From assembly GCA_003151215.1 (NCBI GenBank), contig PLXB01000245.1, positions 1,680 to 11,803 on the forward strand: 10,124 nucleotides of DNA. Direction: 5' to 3'. Position numbers and translations under genes: made by a program. Below the pieces are notes generated by a model, which was given only the letters and a program-made list of their open reading frames with translations, made no database searches and was not told the origin of the DNA. This stretch comes from Ignavibacteriota bacterium (GTDB lineage: Bacteria; Bacteroidota; Kapaibacteriia; Palsa-1295). Positions 6,832 through 10,124 of this stretch are shown here, one piece after another. Positions within the stretch are counted from its first letter, which is position 1, and every line of letters starts with the position of its first letter.

Positions 6832-7431
6832 TCAGATCTTCACGTTTGCCTTGACATCATAACCCGTTTTTGGGGACGAAGAACGCTCTAAGCTTTCTTT
6901 CGGAAGTTCTTCTCCGCCTCCGGAGATCGTAACGGTTTGCAGCGTGACCTGCATTGACTTCGGATCGCCGCCTGCTTTACGCACAAATAATACGCATGAT
7001 TTATGAGTAAATCCGCCTGAGGAAGGCTGAATTGCCGCTTTCGGGCTTGCCATATCTGTCTTTTTCATGATACTGAAGGTAGAGACATTAACTTTTCCCG
7101 TACTTGCACCGGTTCCGGTTCCGATCGAAGATGAGTTCGATGTGCCCCAGGAAAAGCTGGAGATCTCAATTGTCCCGCCGTCACTGCTATGGGAGTTAAA
7201 ATATTCCGGACTTCCGGTGAGGGTTGCGGTATATGTGCCCTGCGGTATATTCTTGATCATGCAATTGCCGGTAGCCGGATCGATCTTTGCCTGATAAATG
7301 CCTTCGCCCTTCGTGCCCTCAAGCGTGAGATAGGCATCCACGGCTGCAAAAGAATTGGCGCTGAGCAGGAAAGTAAATAAGAATGCGAGAATTCCGGCCG
7401 GAGCGAAACGAGTAGAAGTAGTATGTTTCAT
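6832..7431 (-). CDS. Exported Hcp-family protein (type VI secretion tube-like fold) with Sec signal peptide
   Basis: The 199-residue product carries Hcp signatures: DAYLTLEGTKGEG (32-44), IEISSFSWG (88-96), a Gly/Ser-rich loop then GKVNVSTFSIMKK (112-124), ASPK (128-131), FVRKAGGD (149-156), LQTVTISGGGEE and a final GYDVKANVKI. Hcp forms hexameric rings in the type VI secretion tube and is normally made without a signal peptide. Here residues 1-29 form a clear Sec signal (MKHTTSTRF, hydrophobic core, SFA before the cut), and the mature protein begins exactly where Hcp proteins usually begin. Residues about 45-86 are an insertion in the first Hcp loop; its PQGTYTATLTG resembles a Cna-B/carboxypeptidase-regulatory strand. 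The segment between PKESL and TGYDV is about 25 residues shorter than in typical Hcp. Two cysteines (57, 146) could pair after export. No other T6SS gene is visible. A strong terminator follows. The Hcp relationship is fairly sure; the function is unknown. Confidence 0.82.
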   Translation of the reverse strand: MKHTTSTRFAPAGILAFLFTFLLSANSFAAVDAYLTLEGTKGEGIYQAKIDPATGNCMIKNIPQGTYTATLTGSPEYFNSHSSDGGTIEISSFSWGTSNSSSIGTGTGASTGKVNVSTFSIMKKTDMASPKAAIQPSSGGFTHKSCVLFVRKAGGDPKSMQVTLQTVTISGGGEELPKESLERSSSPKTGYDVKANVKI

Positions 7432-7545
7432 GGTGCGTTCTTTGTTAGTTAAATAATGAAAAAAATTACGAATGAATAAATGAATAATAGACTAACGAAT
7501 GAAGCAGAGGTGCTGTGACAAACTACATGTTAATATAGAATGAGT

Positions 7546-7567
7546 AAAAAGAGAAGTTGAATACTTC
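7546..7567 (-). terminator. Weak possible terminator after the VOC-like gene
   Basis: On the minus strand GAAGT and ACTTC (7563-7567 and 7553-7557) flank a 5-base loop and are followed by TCTTTTT. The stem is only 5 bp, so this is a marginal call. If it does not work, the VOC-like and Hcp-like genes could be read as one transcript. Confidence 0.3.
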
Positions 7568-7568
7568 C

Positions 7569-8348
7569 TCAATACGCAAAATAGATAAGATCGGGCTCGA
7601 TCGAAAGCCAGTCAGGTTTTCCCTTGGCTTTCGGAGGCGGCGGATCGAATCGGAAGAAGCAAAAATCGTTCGAAGGTCCGAGGCGCCAGAAATCGCAGCA
7701 GCCTTCATGGAGTTTCAGGGCATTGCATATCTCAAATAATGTTCGCAAACTTTTTTCGATGACTCCTGCTGCAGAAAGTATTACCCAATCGAACCGGAAT
7801 ACATGATTCGGATGAATAGCAAGAGAATCCATACGATGCGAAACCACAGATGTATCCTTCGAAAAAAAAACGACATCAAGCGGTAAGCACGAATCCAACG
7901 CAAAAACACGGGCTGCATATTCCGAGCCATCAGGTTTTTCCTTCATAATAGTATTCCGTGAGCTGAGTGGAATATTACGAAATTGTAATGAGCGGTACAG
8001 AGAATCGATCTGCGCTACTTCGAAAGCGATGCCTGTAATATGATTTCCATATTTTTTCAAAGCTTGCTGGCGCCAACCGTTTGAATCAGCAGAAGTTGTT
8101 GTTTCAATAATAATTTCGCAACCGTTTGGAAATATTACAGAATTATTAAATATACCTCCAGGCTCCCGCAAGCCCGGTTTGATCTGAAATCCTCGCTTGA
8201 AAAATGAGCGGGTTAGTGAATCGAAGTTCCGGGTCAGAAACGTGATGCGGGCAAGGCGAATTCCATCGGGGGCAATAGTTTGACCTAAAGAGCAATTTGC
8301 CCATAACCCTATATAAAATAACGAGATAAATATGATTACCGCTTTCAT
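7569..8348 (-). CDS. Exported VOC/glyoxalase-like domain protein
   Basis: With the ATG at 8348 the product has 259 residues and a textbook signal peptide: MKAV, a hydrophobic run, and a cut near SLGQ (residue 23). An upstream in-frame ATG at 8402 would add 18 residues before the signal, and a promoter-like box (8358-8365) lies between the two, so I prefer 8348. The mature part resembles the Glyoxalase-like/VOC fold: RITFLTRNFDSLTRSFFKRGF, LREPGGIFNNSVIFPNG, CEIIIE and GNHITGIAFEV. A second, weaker module begins near HPNHVFRFDWVIL. The usual metal-binding His at the first strand is not evident, though Glu of CEIIIE remains, so enzymatic activity is uncertain. An unusual cysteine cluster (208, 217, 218, 230) and a PPPP stretch (236-239) lie near the C-terminus. 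Export puts it in the periplasm or outside the cell. It runs in the same direction as the Hcp-like gene, 137 bases upstream of it. The substrate is unknown. Confidence 0.78.
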   Translation of the reverse strand: MKAVIIFISLFYIGLWANCSLGQTIAPDGIRLARITFLTRNFDSLTRSFFKRGFQIKPGLREPGGIFNNSVIFPNGCEIIIETTTSADSNGWRQQALKKYGNHITGIAFEVAQIDSLYRSLQFRNIPLSSRNTIMKEKPDGSEYAARVFALDSCLPLDVVFFSKDTSVVSHRMDSLAIHPNHVFRFDWVILSAAGVIEKSLRTLFEICNALKLHEGCCDFWRLGPSNDFCFFRFDPPPPKAKGKPDWLSIEPDLIYFAY

Positions 8349-8357
8349 AATATTATA

Positions 8358-8365
8358 CAAAGCTA
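8358..8365 (-). promoter_or_regulatory. Bacteroidetes-type -7 box before the VOC-like gene
   Basis: On the minus strand TAGCTTTG matches TAnnTTTG and is followed after 9 bases by the ATG at 8348. Transcription from it would start just before that codon, giving a very short leader and excluding the upstream ATG at 8402. No convincing -33 TTG was found at the usual spacing. Confidence 0.5.
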
Positions 8366-8444
8366 CGAAAAAAGGCACTTTCAGCCGATAAGATACGTTC
8401 AAAGAGCCACATTAACTATACCGAAGAAAATCGCAGAGATTCTC

Positions 8445-8460
8445 TAACGTGTTAATTAAC
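8445..8460. promoter_or_regulatory. Palindromic site in the divergent spacer
   Basis: GTTAATTAAC (8451-8460) is a perfect 10-base palindrome, and TAAC-GT-GTTA (8445-8454) overlaps it as a second, spaced palindrome. It lies in the only divergent spacer of the window, between the VOC-like gene and the small plus-strand gene, where a repressor operator would be expected. The sequence is A/T-rich and may be chance. Confidence 0.25.
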
Positions 8461-8483
8461 TAAACTAATCGTAAGAACCGCCT

Positions 8484-8771
8484 ATGAGAATGGTCTCAAA
8501 AGACAAAGAACTTGTTCCCGGATCGGAAGAACCATCCATCAAAATTTCCACACCACTCTCACGACTGCAAGTTGCGATGGTACAAGAACTTCTTCGCGAT
8601 ACCGGTTGGAAACATTCCGACAAGTTCCATTCTAATACTACCAGCTCCGCCGTTCGCCCTACCTTCAAGGTGACGCTTTTTCAGGCAAAACTCGGACTCA
8701 AGAGATCTGAAGTGATCGATAAGTTGAAAAAACAAGTCGGTCCCGTCAAACTCGAGCCGGCGCATCGCTAA
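8484..8771 (+). CDS. Small protein of unknown function (95 residues)
   Basis: I do not recognise this protein. It is Lys/Arg-rich, lacks a signal peptide or membrane segment, and so is probably cytoplasmic. A predicted amphipathic helix covers SRLQVAMVQELLRDTGWKH (about 26-44), and a basic C-terminal part contains FKVTLFQAKLGLKRSEVIDK. Codon choice resembles that of the neighbouring genes, which favours a real gene over a chance frame. The start could be ATG 8484 or ATG 8490; neither has a clear ribosome site. It fills the space before the acyltransferase, in the same direction with a 29-base gap, so the two may be co-transcribed. Confidence 0.55.
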   Translation: MRMVSKDKELVPGSEEPSIKISTPLSRLQVAMVQELLRDTGWKHSDKFHSNTTSSAVRPTFKVTLFQAKLGLKRSEVIDKLKKQVGPVKLEPAHR

Positions 8772-8800
8772 AAATTCCGGTCTCCAAATAAAGAGCGCTG

Positions 8801-10069
8801 GTGAACTCTGACCAGTTAAGGCACAGCGCAGTACTTGCGGAGAATAAACTCCGTCTGCATTCCATTGATATTCTTCGAGGATTAGCGGCGCTTTCAGTTG
8901 CCTTCTACCACATTTGGGGGCACGATGGGAGCTATGCATTCCCTTCTATTGGAATTGTTACGCAGACTCCGAACCCAAGTCCTTTCATGTATTTTATTTC
9001 GCTGTTTCGATGGGGGTATCTCGGTGTTTCGCTTTTTCTTGTCCTTTCAGGTTTTTGCATTCATCTTCCATACGCAAGAAAAAAATATTCAAAAGGCAGT
9101 TATGAATTTAAGGGAAGCGTTTTTTTCACTCGCCGAATCTGGCGGCTGTATCCGGCATATATTGTTGCCGTCGTAATAACGGCAGTATTTCTGAAAATTG
9201 CCAGCCTCTTCCCGGAAATGCATGTTGCTCAGCATTTTCCGATCCCCACAATATGGGATGTTATTTCCCATCTGACAATGCTGCATGGTTTCTTCGAAAA
9301 TCAATTCTATTCCATCGCAAGCGTCTTCTGGTCGCTTTCGCTGGAGTTTCAACTCTACCTTGCCTATCCTCTTTTTCTTCTTTCATTCCGAAAATTCGGA
9401 GTCGGAAGATCGATCGTATTTTTTATTGTTTTATCGCTCGTATGGCGGTACTGTGCAATGTATTATTTGGGTAACGGACTTATCTCTGTCGCAGCAACCG
9501 GTCCGTTTGTCAGCATGGGCTGTCTTCCGGCACGAATGGCAGAATGGCTGCTCGGAGCATTCGTTGCAGAAATTTTTGCAAAGAATTTTGTGATGCAAAA
9601 TAAACCTCTGCGATTTTCCGGAAAACGCCCGCTCTTTCTTCTCTTGAGCATTTTCTTTTTTGGAACGGCGATCGCAACAACGTTATCGCAGTCTTCGTGG
9701 ATTGCGACCGATCCTCTTTTCGGAATCTCCTTCGCCTTTCTTATTGCCGCAGTGATCCTTCCAAAACTCGGAGCAGATAACGAAAAGCCTCCGAGATTAT
9801 TTGCCGGTCCATTTATTAAATTGGGTATTATCAGTTATTCGTTCTACCTGATTCATTCTCAGTTTGGCTGGCTTGTTTCTCTTTTCGTCCCCCCTGAGCC
9901 GGGCTCACCGATACCGTTTCTTATTCGGTTAGGATGCCTGATCATCTCACTGGTTCCGATCTATTATTTTTTCAGATGGTTTGAAAAACCATTTCTTGCT
10001 GCACCAAAACCGGAAAGCAAACTCTATTCGATATATTCAAGGCTCGGCAATCTACTTGGAGTACGCTAA
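8801..10069 (+). CDS. Membrane acyltransferase, Acyltransferase 3 family
   Basis: The 422-residue product is a multi-pass inner-membrane protein of the Acyltransferase 3 family (PF01757), which transfers acetyl or other acyl groups to surface sugars such as O-antigen or exopolysaccharide. Key motifs are SIDILRGLAALSVAFYH (Arg26 and the proposed catalytic His37), GYLGVSLFLVLSGFCI, FFTRRIWRLYPAY, and FWSLSLEFQLYLAYP (Trp177, Glu182). About ten hydrophobic segments run to near residue 400, and the length is typical. The start is GTG at 8801: a stop lies in frame at 8789-8791, and no other ATG, GTG or TTG precedes the catalytic His. A purine run, AAAGAG (8790-8795), sits 5 bases upstream as a likely ribosome site. 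No glycosyltransferase or polysaccharide gene is adjacent, so the substrate cannot be told. It may be in an operon with the small gene before it. Confidence 0.93.
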   Translation: MNSDQLRHSAVLAENKLRLHSIDILRGLAALSVAFYHIWGHDGSYAFPSIGIVTQTPNPSPFMYFISLFRWGYLGVSLFLVLSGFCIHLPYARKKYSKGSYEFKGSVFFTRRIWRLYPAYIVAVVITAVFLKIASLFPEMHVAQHFPIPTIWDVISHLTMLHGFFENQFYSIASVFWSLSLEFQLYLAYPLFLLSFRKFGVGRSIVFFIVLSLVWRYCAMYYLGNGLISVAATGPFVSMGCLPARMAEWLLGAFVAEIFAKNFVMQNKPLRFSGKRPLFLLLSIFFFGTAIATTLSQSSWIATDPLFGISFAFLIAAVILPKLGADNEKPPRLFAGPFIKLGIISYSFYLIHSQFGWLVSLFVPPEPGSPIPFLIRLGCLIISLVPIYYFFRWFEKPFLAAPKPESKLYSIYSRLGNLLGVR

Positions 10070-10124
10070 TTGTTCTCGTAAAGCAACGAGCGATCGTTTT
10101 ATTTCATGCAATTCAGCCACCGAT
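10052..10124 (-). CDS. C-terminal end of a convergent gene (partial)
   Basis: Read on the minus strand, an open frame enters from the right edge and ends at TAG (10054-10052). The 23-24 visible residues end in ALREQLAYSK and look like an amphipathic, charged helix, as is common at protein C-termini. Its last 18 bases overlap the end of the acyltransferase gene, a normal convergent arrangement. No family can be recognised from so short a piece, and chance openness over 73 bases is quite possible. Confidence 0.4.
   Translation of the reverse strand, partial: SVAELHEIKRSLVALREQLAYSK

Noticed and set aside
7471..7486. Two copies of AATGAATA upstream of the Hcp-like gene
   Set aside because: Two short A/T-rich units are expected by chance in such a spacer, and no promoter box could be tied to them.
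8559..8939. Minus-strand open frame of 126 codons
   Set aside because: It covers the small gene and the conserved start and catalytic region of the acyltransferase on the opposite strand; its residue pattern shows no domain.
10075..10100. CTCGT/ACGAG hairpin followed by TTTTATTT as the acyltransferase terminator
   Set aside because: The stem is only 5 bp, sits several bases from the T-run, and overlaps a likely convergent reading frame.

Overview
The window looks like chromosomal DNA of a Bacteroidota/FCB-group bacterium, perhaps a Kapabacteria-, Ignavibacteria- or Chlorobi-like lineage. The lineage is inferred from four things: a huge surface protein ending in a type IX secretion (T9SS) sorting domain, a two-domain OmpA protein of the kind common in that group, a Bacteroidetes-style dCTP deaminase, and promoter-like TAnnTTTG boxes with no clear Shine-Dalgarno sequences. 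No RNA genes, CRISPR array, transposase or known defence system is visible.

Left part (1-5856, + strand): the 3' part of an OmpA-like envelope protein is joined with no gap (TAA directly followed by ATG) to a 1525-residue exported protein. That protein reads: signal peptide, LamG/jelly-roll domain, ten ASH-like Ig repeats of about 100 residues, a cohesin-like domain, and a T9SS type A C-terminal domain. The pair looks like an operon for a cell-surface or secreted structure.

Middle (5857-6831): dcd (dCTP deaminase, pyrimidine nucleotide supply) stands alone. Its two short flanking spacers are full of repetitive sequence: a large imperfect inverted repeat, the same ATTCTCC heptamer repeat on both sides, a C-rich/G-rich hairpin, and a degenerate TCCT-AAAATC repeat. 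A strong hairpin terminator with a GAAA tetraloop closes the following minus-strand gene.

Right part: two minus-strand genes encode exported proteins. One (6832-7431) is an Hcp-family protein (the type VI secretion tube family) that has an ordinary Sec signal peptide, an insertion in the core, and a missing C-terminal segment. The other (7569-8348) is a signal-peptide-bearing VOC/glyoxalase-like protein with a cysteine cluster. Then on the + strand come a small unrecognised 95-residue protein and a GTG-started membrane acyltransferase (Acyltransferase 3 family). The last 73 bases probably hold the C-terminus of a convergent minus-strand gene.

The most unusual item is the exported Hcp-like protein, with no other T6SS gene in view. 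Next are the cysteine pattern of the Ig-repeat protein and the repeat-filled spacers around dcd. No complete new multi-gene system could be recognised with confidence.
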